A stretch of DNA of 64,000 nt from Actinomycetota bacterium (lineage in GTDB: Bacteria > Actinomycetota > Actinomycetes > S36-B12 > UBA5976), in contig JAPLBY010000011.1 of NCBI GenBank assembly GCA_026392515.1, positions 1 through 64,000 of the forward strand, in the 5' to 3' direction. Position 1 is the first letter of the stretch; each line of letters starts with the position of its first letter. The position numbers and the translations under genes are program-made. This document shows positions 55,492 to 63,800 of the stretch, piece after piece. The notes beneath the pieces were generated by a model. The model did no database searches, was not told the origin of the DNA, and was given only the letters and a program-made list of their open reading frames with translations.

Positions 55492-55896
55492 TTAGCGAAC
55501 GCTTGCGACCCCTACGTTGGCGCGAACCCATTCGACAACATCGCCAATAGGAGTGCCTGGTGTGAACACATGTGCAACACCAGAATCCTGTAACTGAGTT
55601 ACGTCATCAGTTGGAATTACACCGCCGCCAAACACCACAATGTCAGAAGCACCCTTTGCTGCCAGCAGTTCGATAACTGCGGGGAACAGAGTTAAGTGTG
55701 CGCCAGAAAGAATCGACATGCCAATGGCGTCAGCATCTTCTTGGATCGCAGTTTGAACTATCTGTTCTGGAGTTTGGTGAAGACCAGTGTAAATGACTTC
55801 GAACCCAGCATCACGAAGTGCGCGGGCAATAACCTTGGCGCCACGATCATGGCCATCTAAGCCGGGCTTAGCAATGACGATGCGAATTGGGTTCAT
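55492..55896 (-). CDS. Cobalamin-binding subunit of methylmalonyl-CoA-type mutase
   Basis: 134-aa stand-alone B12-binding domain: the DxHxxG motif with the cobalt-ligating His in [13 protein letters not shown], then [12 protein letters not shown] and [11 protein letters not shown], as in the small subunits of archaeal-type methylmalonyl-CoA mutase and HcmB. Partner is the large subunit at 36648-38225, 17 kb away. It heads the sucC-sucD unit. AAGGA abuts the ATG, and TATGAA 6 nt before the ATG resembles the leaderless -10 pattern but lacks the final T. A perfect palindrome lies just upstream. Confidence 0.93.
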   Translation of the reverse strand: MNPIRIVIAKPGLDGHDRGAKVIARALRDAGFEVIYTGLHQTPEQIVQTAIQEDADAIGMSILSGAHLTLFPAVIELLAAKGASDIVVFGGGVIPTDDVTQLQDSGVAHVFTPGTPIGDVVEWVRANVGVASVR

Positions 55897-55910
55897 TCCT
55901 TATTCATACA

Positions 55911-55938
55911 GGCAAATTGCGGGTACTCGCAATTTGCC
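55911..55938. promoter_or_regulatory. Perfect palindrome upstream of the B12-binding mutase subunit, candidate operator
   Basis: GGCAAATTGCG at 55911-55921 and CGCAATTTGCC at 55928-55938, 11-bp arms with a 6-nt centre, beginning 15 nt before the ATG at 55896. If the transcript starts at or near the ATG, the palindrome covers the -15 to -42 region, as for a repressor site (TetR- or GntR-type spacing). It could instead be a leader hairpin. Confidence 0.5.
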
Positions 55939-56090
55939 ATGGAATAGTCAGATATCTTCGGAAATTCGCGGATATCCCCTGGTTTCAAGGGTGGGTTATG
56001 TCACTTTCGCCTCTAACACCACATTTTCATTTCCCAAAGGCCCAGAAGTCAGGTAGAAAAGACTTATAACTTAAGCATTTTTGCCTTCGA

Positions 56091-56096
56091 TAGGGT
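56091..56096 (+). promoter_or_regulatory. -10 hexamer for leaderless M23 peptidase gene
   Basis: TAGGGT, 6 nt before the ATG at 56103. Confidence 0.45.
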
Positions 56097-56102
56097 CTAA
56101 GT

Positions 56103-57068
56103 ATGAGCACAGCACCACGCGGTCGTCATCGCGCTGCCCGCCATGCTGCCCCGAAGAAGAAGGTAGTTTCTGGCAAGCACGTAGGTGCACTCGTTGGCCT
56201 TGCGGGCATGAGCTCTGTAGTTGCGACCTCTGGATCCACTGTTGCCGGTGTGGTTCAAGCAGGCGACACAAGTGTCATGGAGTATCCGGCGGCAACCGTC
56301 ACAGCTTCAGGTCAGCAAGACACTGTCGCTTCGATTCAGAACAGCACTTCGCGTGCGCAGGCTGCCAGCCGTTCCGAAGATCGCCAGACTCTTGCGGAAG
56401 CTGAAGTTGTCGCTGCCGCTGCGACCGTAGATGATCCAACTAGCGATCCAAATGCAGTCATTGATACCACTCCAACAGTTTCAAGTACCGAACGAAAGTC
56501 GTTGCAAGCACTTGCTGCAACAACCGATCAGCTAGATACCTTGGTTGCACAGGCCCAAGATCAAAAAAATCAACAAGCTCAAATTTTGCTAAGTGAACAG
56601 CAGGCTGCTGCTAATGCAAAAGCACAGGCTGAAGCCGAGCAACAGGCTGCTTTGATTGAAGCTGAAAGATTGCGTCAAATTGGTGTGATTGAAGTTCCGA
56701 TTCAATCGAACTACACCTTGAGCGCTCGTTACGGACAACGTGGCGGACTTTGGTCTCAAGGTTGGCACACTGGATTAGATTTCCGCGTCAAGAGTGGTAC
56801 GACTGTTGTTGCCGCAGCAAACGGAACTGTAATCGCATCTGGTTGGGGTGGCGCGTACGGCTATCGAATTGAAATTGATCACGGAAATGGCTACGTCACT
56901 ACTTACAACCATTTATCCAAAATTGAGATCACCGAGGGCAAAGTTGCTGCCGGACAAGAAATTGGTAAATCTGGATCTACTGGAAACACCACGGGACCAC
57001 ACTTGCACTTCGAAGTTACTAAAGATGGCGAATTCATGAACCCATCAGCTTGGCTTTGGGGTAAGTAA
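56103..57068 (+). CDS. M23 family peptidoglycan endopeptidase
   Basis: 321-aa envelope protein. A basic N-terminus (RGRHRAARHAAPKKK) precedes one hydrophobic segment at about 27-52 for export; a low-complexity Ala/Gln/Glu-rich helical region (about 130-195, coiled-coil-like) follows; the C-terminal LytM domain (about 215-315) has the zinc motifs HTGLDF and HLHFE, so it should be catalytically active. It would hydrolyse peptide cross-links during growth or division. Divergent from the mutase/suc unit, convergent with pcrA. Confidence 0.92.
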   Translation: MSTAPRGRHRAARHAAPKKKVVSGKHVGALVGLAGMSSVVATSGSTVAGVVQAGDTSVMEYPAATVTASGQQDTVASIQNSTSRAQAASRSEDRQTLAEAEVVAAAATVDDPTSDPNAVIDTTPTVSSTERKSLQALAATTDQLDTLVAQAQDQKNQQAQILLSEQQAAANAKAQAEAEQQAALIEAERLRQIGVIEVPIQSNYTLSARYGQRGGLWSQGWHTGLDFRVKSGTTVVAAANGTVIASGWGGAYGYRIEIDHGNGYVTTYNHLSKIEITEGKVAAGQEIGKSGSTGNTTGPHLHFEVTKDGEFMNPSAWLWGK

Positions 57069-57069
57069 C

Positions 57070-59280
57070 TTAAAGTTTCTCGACAGGCGCGTAACGCAAA
57101 AGTAAGCGCTTCTCTCCCGCACTCTTGAAATCAATCGTTGCTTCCGCTTTTTCATTCTGTCCGACAACGGCAGTAACAGTTCCCATTCCAAACTTGTCAT
57201 GTAGTACTCGATCACCAACTTCGAGAACCATTACCGGTTCATCGCGCTTTGTTGGTTTTGAATAACCGGAACCAGAAAGACCTAATGGGCCAGGTTCTTC
57301 GCCTTGACGATCTACGAGCTCAGCTGGAATCTCAGAAAGGAATCGAGACTCTGGGTTGTAATTTGGTTGACCCCAGGTTGATCGTGCAATCGCGCGGGAT
57401 AGGAACAAACGTTTCATGGCGCGAGTCATGCCAACGTATGCCAGGCGGCGTTCTTCTTCGAGTTCAGTTGCTGAACCCAATGCTCGCTGGTGTGGAAAGA
57501 CGCCGTCTTCCATCCCAGTTAAGAACACGACTGGAAACTCAAGTCCTTTTGCAGTGTGCAAAGTCATTAAGGTGACAACGCCACCATGCTCTTCGCCTGT
57601 TGGGATTTGATCAGAGTCTGCAACTAGCGAAACGCGTTCCAAGAAATTAGAAAGAGTTGCGACTTCGTCAGTGTCATTATCTTCGGCAAATTGTTCTTCG
57701 TATTCCCGCGTAACGTTCTCAAGCTCAGCTATGTTTTCTACCCGAACTTCATCTTGTGGATCTTTGCTAGCAGTTAATTCCTTTAAGTAGCCAGAGGCCT
57801 CCATGGCCGCTTCCAGAATCGCACTTGGTCCAGCGCCTGATTCATCGAGCGTGCGCAGGTTTCCGAGCAGGCGATTGAATTCGGCAAGTGCCGTAGCAGA
57901 ACGCGTCGGTAGAGTGTGAATTTCTGACAATCTATTTAGAGCTGCACTAAAGGTGATCTTTTCGCGACGTGCGAATCCTTCTACGGCCTCTTCGGCCTTA
58001 TCGCCAATCCCGCGGCGAGGCGTATTCAAGATTCGGCGTACCGAAACATCATCTTCTGGATTGGAAACTGCGCGCAGGTAAGCAAGGGCATCCTTGATTT
58101 CCTTTCGCTCATAGAACCTAGTTCCACCAACCACCTTGTATGGGACTCCCCGGCGAATGAAGACTTCTTCCACACTTCGAGATTGATTGTTTGTGCGATA
58201 AAAAACCGCAACATCTTTGTATTCAAAGCCATGATTATCAATCAAGTCAGCGACATTTGTGACAATAAAGTCAGCTTCATGATGTTCATCATTAGCGGTA
58301 TAGATAACAATCTTTTCGCCACTACCTTCAGCGGTCCAAAGTCGCTTCGCGGGACGGCCAGAATTCTTTTCAATGACTGAGTTGGCACTGGTGAGAATGT
58401 TTTGGGTCGATCGATAGTTCTGCTCTAGCGCAACGGTTTTAGCATCTGAGTAATCTCGTTCAAACTCAACAATGTTGCGGATGTTCGCGCCGCGGAAAGC
58501 ATAGATACTTTGATCAGCGTCACCAACAACGCAAAGTTCAGCGGGAGATATTCCATCTTTACCGTTACCCACTAGTTCGCGGATCAAAACATATTGCGCA
58601 TGGTTTGTATCTTGGTACTCATCAACCAGTACATGTCGAAAGCGACGATGATAGTGCTCGGCCACATCTGGGAAGGCTTGCAGCAGTGCAACCGTATGGC
58701 CAATCAAATCATCAAAATCAACTGCGCTTGCTAGCATCAAGCGACGTTGATACTCGCCATATGCCTGTGCCACAGTTTGTTCCTGTGCGGTAACAGCTTT
58801 GTTAATCGCATCTTCGTAATCAGTCAATTCATTTTTTAAGTTGCTGATTTGGCCAAGTAAGTATTTTGGGCTGTATGACTTGGGATCAACGCCCAGATCT
58901 TTTGAAACCAAAGACAGCATGCGAACTGAGTCTTGGGTGTCGTAAATTGTGAATGAAGGTTTTAAGTTAAGTCGCTTGGCTTCATTGCGAAGAATCCGGA
59001 CGCAAGCCGAGTGAAAAGTTGAAACCCACATACTCCTGGCCTTTGAGCCAACCATGTGAGCGACACGTTCTTTCATTTCGTTCGCCGCTTTATTCGTAAA
59101 TGTGATTGCCAAAATCTCGGTTGGGGCTACATTTCGCTCTGCCATTAGATAGGCAATCCGGCGAGTTAGCACTCGAGTTTTTCCAGATCCAGCACCGGCA
59201 ACTACCAACAAGGGAGTTCCAGAATGAACGACGGCTTGGCGCTGCGGCTCGTTTAAGTCATCCAGGAGTTGTGAAGGCAC
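57070..59280 (-). CDS. pcrA: UvrD/PcrA-type ATP-dependent DNA helicase
   Basis: 736-aa superfamily 1A helicase. Walker A VVAGAGSGKTRVLTRR at about 27-42, motif Ia AITFTNKAANEM, motif II VLVDEYQDTN, motif III GDADQSIYAFRGA, motif IV ALEQNYRS, motif V VTLMTLHTAKGLEFPVVF (split), motif VI VGMTRAMKRL. The C-terminal RNA-polymerase-binding region (VLEVGDRVLHDKFGMGTVTAV, split) is typical of PcrA. The GTG start has TAGACT 6 nt upstream. Confidence 0.97.
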   Translation of the reverse strand: MPSQLLDDLNEPQRQAVVHSGTPLLVVAGAGSGKTRVLTRRIAYLMAERNVAPTEILAITFTNKAANEMKERVAHMVGSKARSMWVSTFHSACVRILRNEAKRLNLKPSFTIYDTQDSVRMLSLVSKDLGVDPKSYSPKYLLGQISNLKNELTDYEDAINKAVTAQEQTVAQAYGEYQRRLMLASAVDFDDLIGHTVALLQAFPDVAEHYHRRFRHVLVDEYQDTNHAQYVLIRELVGNGKDGISPAELCVVGDADQSIYAFRGANIRNIVEFERDYSDAKTVALEQNYRSTQNILTSANSVIEKNSGRPAKRLWTAEGSGEKIVIYTANDEHHEADFIVTNVADLIDNHGFEYKDVAVFYRTNNQSRSVEEVFIRRGVPYKVVGGTRFYERKEIKDALAYLRAVSNPEDDVSVRRILNTPRRGIGDKAEEAVEGFARREKITFSAALNRLSEIHTLPTRSATALAEFNRLLGNLRTLDESGAGPSAILEAAMEASGYLKELTASKDPQDEVRVENIAELENVTREYEEQFAEDNDTDEVATLSNFLERVSLVADSDQIPTGEEHGGVVTLMTLHTAKGLEFPVVFLTGMEDGVFPHQRALGSATELEEERRLAYVGMTRAMKRLFLSRAIARSTWGQPNYNPESRFLSEIPAELVDRQGEEPGPLGLSGSGYSKPTKRDEPVMVLEVGDRVLHDKFGMGTVTAVVGQNEKAEATIDFKSAGEKRLLLRYAPVEKL

Positions 59281-59286
59281 ACGGAC

Positions 59287-59292
59287 AGTCTA
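59287..59292 (-). promoter_or_regulatory. -10 hexamer for leaderless pcrA
   Basis: TAGACT, 6 nt before the GTG at 59280; the same hexamer and spacing occur before purN and the corC-like gene. Confidence 0.5.
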
Positions 59293-59332
59293 CGTAAGCA
59301 CCCTGACATGTGCCGTTGTGGCATTAAAGAAA

Positions 59333-59338
59333 TAGAGT
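59333..59338 (+). promoter_or_regulatory. -10 hexamer for leaderless PIG-L gene
   Basis: TAGAGT, 7 nt before the GTG at 59346. It favours that start over the in-frame GTG at 59337, which overlaps the hexamer. The pcrA -10 on the other strand is only 40 bp away. Confidence 0.5.
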
Positions 59339-59345
59339 GGTCGAC

Positions 59346-60092
59346 GTGAGTAACGAATCAAATGAGCGAGTTGAAATCCCAGAAGGTGTGACCCGAGCGC
59401 TAGTTGTGACTGCGCATCCAGATGATGTGGACTTTGGTGCTGGCGGAACCGTTATGGCGCTTATTAAGGCTGGGGTGCGGGTTACATTTTGCATTTGCAC
59501 TGACGGTGACGCTGGTGGCTTTGATGATTCGACAGACCGTTCTGAGATTCCAGCCATCCGAAGAGCTGAACAAGTAGCTGCAGCTGCAGTTTATGGAGTT
59601 ACCGACGTGCGGTTTCTTGGTTATCGCGATGGCTACTTAGAACCAAGCCATGATTTACAGCGCGACATTGTTCGGGTCATGCGCCAAGTTCAGCCGCAAT
59701 TAGTTTTAACTCAGTCGCCAGAGCGAAATTGGGATCGACTGCCTTCCAGTCATCCAGACCACATGGCTGCCGGTGAAGCTACCGCACGCGCGCTTTATCC
59801 AGCGGTGCGCAATCCATATGCCTATCCAGAATTGCGAGACAACGAAGGTCTGGAAGCCTGGACCGTTAACTGGCTTTGGCTACAAGGACACGTTGAACCA
59901 AACCACTGGATCGACACCACTGAATTCTTTAGTCGCAAAGTAACAGCCCTAGAGGCTCACGCAAGCCAAACCTCGCATATGGAAGGCCTAGAAGACATGC
60001 TTCGCAGCTGGGGTGAAATGCAAGCTGCGGCCGCCGGATTTGAAACTGGACGTCTAGCCGAAGCTTTCCGCCAAATCAAACTTCCTGACTAA
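59346..60092 (+). CDS. PIG-L family deacetylase (LmbE-like)
   Basis: About 248-aa zinc-dependent deacetylase. Zinc/catalytic motif AHPDDVDFGAGG near residue 20 and the second motif SSHPDHMAAGEA are intact. In actinobacteria the family includes MshB and Mca of mycothiol metabolism (both nearer 290-300 aa) as well as shorter N-acetylglucosaminyl-type deacetylases; this length and the lack of their extended C-terminus leave the substrate open. Start chosen by the leaderless -10. Confidence 0.85.
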   Translation: MSNESNERVEIPEGVTRALVVTAHPDDVDFGAGGTVMALIKAGVRVTFCICTDGDAGGFDDSTDRSEIPAIRRAEQVAAAAVYGVTDVRFLGYRDGYLEPSHDLQRDIVRVMRQVQPQLVLTQSPERNWDRLPSSHPDHMAAGEATARALYPAVRNPYAYPELRDNEGLEAWTVNWLWLQGHVEPNHWIDTTEFFSRKVTALEAHASQTSHMEGLEDMLRSWGEMQAAAAGFETGRLAEAFRQIKLPD

Positions 60093-60095
60093 GGA

Positions 60096-60446
60096 TTAAA
60101 GCGCGTAGGCAATAACAATGTTTGTTAGCGTTAATGCACCGATCAGTGCCCAGTAAAGCTTTTGCTCTGACTTACGCTTACCGATTGAATACATTGCAAT
60201 AATTGCAATCGCGATGATTAGTTTGATCGCAATCTTGGTGTGATCAACTACGTAATCGCTATCTAGCGAGCCGGACTCGTGCAAACCTACGAGCAATATG
60301 CCGGTCAAAAGCTGGGTGCTGGCACCATGAAGCATCGCAACGTTAACGCCGAAAGTCTTTTTAGCAAGTTCCTTAAAGAAGCCATACCCAATTGCTGCAA
60401 TTCCAACAAAATGAAGGACTACTAGAGCTGTGTAAAGAATTTCCAT
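60096..60446 (-). CDS. Small four-helix membrane protein of unknown function
   Basis: 116-aa protein, four predicted helices (about 3-22, 35-55, 72-89 and 97-115), with a conserved-looking LHFVGIAAIGYGFF start, a loop HESGSLDSDYVVDHTKIAIK containing acidic and His residues between helices 2 and 3, and basic KRKSEQK between 3 and 4. I do not recognise the family. AGGA 6 nt before the ATG is the Shine-Dalgarno. It lies between the PIG-L gene and guaA and would be read after guaA, separated by a hairpin. Confidence 0.75.
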   Translation of the reverse strand: MEILYTALVVLHFVGIAAIGYGFFKELAKKTFGVNVAMLHGASTQLLTGILLVGLHESGSLDSDYVVDHTKIAIKLIIAIAIIAMYSIGKRKSEQKLYWALIGALTLTNIVIAYAL

Positions 60447-60497
60447 GGCTATTCCTGTCCGGCGCTTATCGCGCCTTTACCCATCTGTATTTACTGT

Positions 60498-60531
60498 GAA
60501 TGGGAATTTCGGCTTCGCCTTATTCCCATTC
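60498..60531 (-). terminator. Hairpin at the 3' end of guaA
   Basis: GAATGGGAAT at 60498-60507 and ATTCCCATTC at 60522-60531 form a perfect 10-bp stem, extended by an inner GGC/GCC pair around a GAA loop. The 60522-60531 arm overlaps the guaA stop codon and its last codons (IEWE). The next gene on this strand starts 52 nt away. Confidence 0.65.
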
Positions 60532-62085
60532 AATAGTGCCCGGAGGCTTACTTGTTACATCCAACACTACGCGGTTAACTTCCCGAACTTCGTTAGTTAT
60601 TCGATTCGAAATCTTTGCCAATACGTCATACGGCAATCGAGTCCAGTCAGCAGTCATTGCATCTTCACTTGAAACTGGGCGTAACACAATCGGATGACCA
60701 TAAGTTCTGCCATCACCTTGCACGCCAACACTGCGAACATCGGCCAATAACACAACTGGGAACTGCCAAATTGATGAATCCAAACCAGCAAGTGTGGTTT
60801 CTTCACGAACAATTGCATCGGCCGCACGCAGGATGTCTAACCGCTCTTTACTGACTGCTCCCACAATGCGAATGCCAAGTCCTGGTCCTGGGAATGGATG
60901 ACGCATAACCATCGCATCTGGCAGACCTAGTTCTCGACCAACTGCGCGGACTTCATCTTTGAAAAGTTCTCGCAATGGCTCACAAAGTTGGAATTCAATA
61001 TCATCAGGCAGACCACCAACATTGTGATGACTCTTGATAGTTGCCGCGCCAGTGCCGCCGCCACTTTCAACTACGTCTGGATAAAGCGTTCCCTGAACCA
61101 AGAAATCAATAGTGGCTCCAGATTCGCCAGCTTCAGCAATTAATTGTTTTTGGGCATCTTCAAAAACTCGAATGAAAATTCGACCAATGATTTTCCGCTT
61201 AGTTTCTGGATCTGTAACATCAGCTAATTCAGTTAAGAATCGTTCAGCGGCATCTATGACAACAAGTCTGATGCCGGTTGCTGCAACATAATCACGTTCA
61301 ACTTGTTCGCGTTCACCTGCGCGCAACAATCCATGATCAACAAAGACACACGTCAAGTTGTCACCAACTGCTTTGTGAACCAAAGCCGCAGCGACAGCCG
61401 AATCAACACCACCAGATAGCCCGCAAATAACTTTTGAGTCACCAAGTTGAGCCTTGATACGAGCTACTTGTTCATCAACAATTCCAGCTGGTGTCCAAGT
61501 TGGTTCAATTTTTGCAATGTCATACAAGAAATGTTCTAGAACTTTTTGCCCGTGCTCGGAATGCATTACTTCCGGATGGAATTGAACGCCTGCTAATCCC
61601 CGAGACAAATCTTCAAACGCAGCAACTGCTGCGCCCGCACTTGATGCCGTGACAGTGAACCCGGCTGGTGCTTCTTGAACTGAGTCGCCGTGACTCATCC
61701 AAACATTTTGAATTTCAGGTAAGCCATCGAATAGGCAACTACCAGAAACGGTCTTCAATTCAGTTGCGCCAAATTCAGATAATCCAGTTTGCGCAACCGT
61801 GCCACCAAGTGTTGCTGCCATGGCTTGGAAGCCATAACAGATTCCAAAAACTGGAAGGTTTGCATCAAATAGCGCGGCATCAACTTGTGGTGCACCTTCG
61901 GCGTAAACGCTAGATGGTCCACCAGAAAGAACTATCGCTAATGGATTTTTGGCCAGCATTTCTTTGGCAGACATAGTGCTGGGAACTACTTCAGAATAAA
62001 TCCGAGCTTCTCGGACTCGGCGAGCAATTAACTGGGCATACTGCGCACCAAAATCAACTACGAGTACCGGGCGGGCGTCAGTCAC
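60520..62085 (-). CDS. guaA: GMP synthase (glutamine-hydrolysing)
   Basis: 521-aa enzyme converting XMP to GMP. N-terminal class I glutamine amidotransferase with nucleophile Cys in [10 protein letters not shown] and catalytic His in [15 protein letters not shown]-pyrophosphatase domain with P-loop [14 protein letters not shown]-terminal dimerisation domain ending [12 protein letters not shown] start at 62085 supported by TAGGCT 6 nt upstream. Its last codons form one arm of a hairpin. Confidence 0.97.
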   Translation of the reverse strand: MTDARPVLVVDFGAQYAQLIARRVREARIYSEVVPSTMSAKEMLAKNPLAIVLSGGPSSVYAEGAPQVDAALFDANLPVFGICYGFQAMAATLGGTVAQTGLSEFGATELKTVSGSCLFDGLPEIQNVWMSHGDSVQEAPAGFTVTASSAGAAVAAFEDLSRGLAGVQFHPEVMHSEHGQKVLEHFLYDIAKIEPTWTPAGIVDEQVARIKAQLGDSKVICGLSGGVDSAVAAALVHKAVGDNLTCVFVDHGLLRAGEREQVERDYVAATGIRLVVIDAAERFLTELADVTDPETKRKIIGRIFIRVFEDAQKQLIAEAGESGATIDFLVQGTLYPDVVESGGGTGAATIKSHHNVGGLPDDIEFQLCEPLRELFKDEVRAVGRELGLPDAMVMRHPFPGPGLGIRIVGAVSKERLDILRAADAIVREETTLAGLDSSIWQFPVVLLADVRSVGVQGDGRTYGHPIVLRPVSSEDAMTADWTRLPYDVLAKISNRITNEVREVNRVVLDVTSKPPGTIEWE

Positions 62086-62091
62086 ATCCTT

Positions 62092-62097
62092 AGCCTA
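62092..62097 (-). promoter_or_regulatory. -10 hexamer for leaderless guaA
   Basis: TAGGCT, 6 nt before the GTG at 62085. The spacer AAGGAT holds an AAGGA too close to the start for normal Shine-Dalgarno use. Confidence 0.5.
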
Positions 62098-62135
62098 TTG
62101 CTAGTCAAGTGTTCGTTACTTGGCACCTGCAAAGA

Positions 62136-63800
62136 TCAAAGGGCTGCTGGTGCACCGGCTGGCACAACTGGTGACTTAGGCGCGATTCGAGAAACTTCTC
62201 GGTACGGCTCACCAAAGTTTGGCCTTTGATCTTGCTCACCCTTGTTAGGCCACATCGACATCGCTCGCTCAGCTTGGGCAGTAATTGTCAGCGAAGGGTT
62301 AACGCCTAAGTTTCCAGAGATCGTCGAACCGTCAGTGATGTGTAAACCTTCATACCCAAAGACTCGATGATATGGATCTACAACACCTTCGCTAGCAGAC
62401 GAAGCAATCACACATCCGCCAACAAAGTGAGCGGTGAAGGGCGCCTCGATCACTTCACCAAGATTACCCATTGCATCGCCATCGATAGTGGTTGCTAATT
62501 CGCGAGCTACCTGGTTTGCCACCGGAATCCAACTTGGGTTTGGTTGGCCTTCACCTTGTCGACTACTTAACTTCCAGCCACCAAATGTGGAATCTCTCTT
62601 TCCAAATACTGTTATTGAATTATCCAGAGTTTGCATTACTAGTGCGATCACCGTTTTTTGCGACCAGTCTTTAACCCATAAATGTTTAAGTGCCATCAGC
62701 GGTGATTTGGATACCGCATTAATCCAAACCTTCCATCGCGGCTTTGAATCATCACCATCAGTAAGAATTGTTGAAAGTAAGCCCATCGAATTGGAACCAA
62801 TGCCATAACGAACCGGCTCAACGTGAGTGTGTTCATCTGGAAAGAATGAAGAAGTAATTGCAACACCACTAGTGAAATCTGGTGACGGAATGTTATTAGC
62901 AACTGCGCCAACCAGCGCTTCTGAATTTGTCCTAGATAGATATCCAAGTCTTTTGGAGAGGTTGGGAAGTACTCCTTCATCCTTCATTCGATGCAAAATC
63001 TTTTGAGTGTTGTAAGTTCCGGCGGCTACAACTACATGTTTGGCGCGAAGCGTGCCTTTACTGAAACCACCAGTCTTTTTGGTCCTAACTAACCATTCAT
63101 CACCTGCACGGATTAACTCGGTGACCGTGGTCATTGCCTTAATTTCAGCCCCACCTAATTTGGCTAGGGCTAAATAATTTTTATCAAGGGTGTTCTTAGC
63201 GTTATGACGACATCCCGTCATACATTCACCACAGTTCGTGCAACCTTTTCGAGCTGGACCCACGCCACCAAAATATGGATCTGGAGATTCAATGCCAGGC
63301 CCTTTGCCAAAGTGGACTGCAACTGGAGCAAGTTTGAAAGATTCGCCAACGCCCATTCGATCTGCCACATCTTTCATAGCTGCATCTGCTGGTGAAAAAT
63401 AAGTATTCATTTCAACACCCAGCATGCGTCGCGCTAAGTCATAAAACGGCTTTAGTTCGGTTTGCCAATCTGTAATTCCGGACCAAGGACCTTGAGCAAA
63501 AAATTCCGCAGGCGGTTCATACATAGTGTTTGCATAAACTAATGAGCCACCGCCTACGCCAGCTCCAGCCAAAATCATGACATCTGGCAACATGTGAATT
63601 CGCTGAATTCCGTAACATCCAATCGCTGGTGCGAACAAAAAATCGCGAACTCGCCAAGATGATTTTGCAAACTCATGATCTTTGAATTCGCGGCCAGCTT
63701 CCAGAACTGACACTTTGTAGCCTTTTTCGGTTAGGCGAAGTGCTGCAACAGAACCACCAAAACCTGAGCCAACAACGATTACGTCATAATCGATTGCCAT
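62136..63800 (-). CDS. GMC-family oxidoreductase, cholesterol-oxidase-like
   Basis: 554-aa FAD enzyme. VIVVGSGFGGSVAALRLTEKG at residues 8-28 binds FAD, GAGVGGGSLVYANT is the second GMC block, and the C-terminus has GNLGVNPSLTITAQAERAM. A Cys-rich stretch, CTNCGECMTGCRHNAKNT, near residue 191 looks like a metal- or Fe-S-binding insert found in this ChoD-like group. No signal peptide, so it is cytoplasmic. Sterol oxidation is not proven for these proteins. The start overlaps the upstream aldehyde dehydrogenase stop (TAATG). Confidence 0.88.
   Translation of the reverse strand: MAIDYDVIVVGSGFGGSVAALRLTEKGYKVSVLEAGREFKDHEFAKSSWRVRDFLFAPAIGCYGIQRIHMLPDVMILAGAGVGGGSLVYANTMYEPPAEFFAQGPWSGITDWQTELKPFYDLARRMLGVEMNTYFSPADAAMKDVADRMGVGESFKLAPVAVHFGKGPGIESPDPYFGGVGPARKGCTNCGECMTGCRHNAKNTLDKNYLALAKLGGAEIKAMTTVTELIRAGDEWLVRTKKTGGFSKGTLRAKHVVVAAGTYNTQKILHRMKDEGVLPNLSKRLGYLSRTNSEALVGAVANNIPSPDFTSGVAITSSFFPDEHTHVEPVRYGIGSNSMGLLSTILTDGDDSKPRWKVWINAVSKSPLMALKHLWVKDWSQKTVIALVMQTLDNSITVFGKRDSTFGGWKLSSRQGEGQPNPSWIPVANQVARELATTIDGDAMGNLGEVIEAPFTAHFVGGCVIASSASEGVVDPYHRVFGYEGLHITDGSTISGNLGVNPSLTITAQAERAMSMWPNKGEQDQRPNFGEPYREVSRIAPKSPVVPAGAPAAL

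Noticed and set aside
55897-55940. Cobalamin riboswitch for the B12-binding subunit
   Set aside because: No B12-box and far too short a leader; the signal is a single palindrome.
55939-56102. Cyclic-di-AMP riboswitch upstream of the M23 peptidase gene
   Set aside because: Such riboswitches precede wall hydrolases in some actinobacteria, but I saw no ydaO-type core sequences or nested stems, and the TAGGGT hexamer 6 nt before the ATG argues against a long leader.
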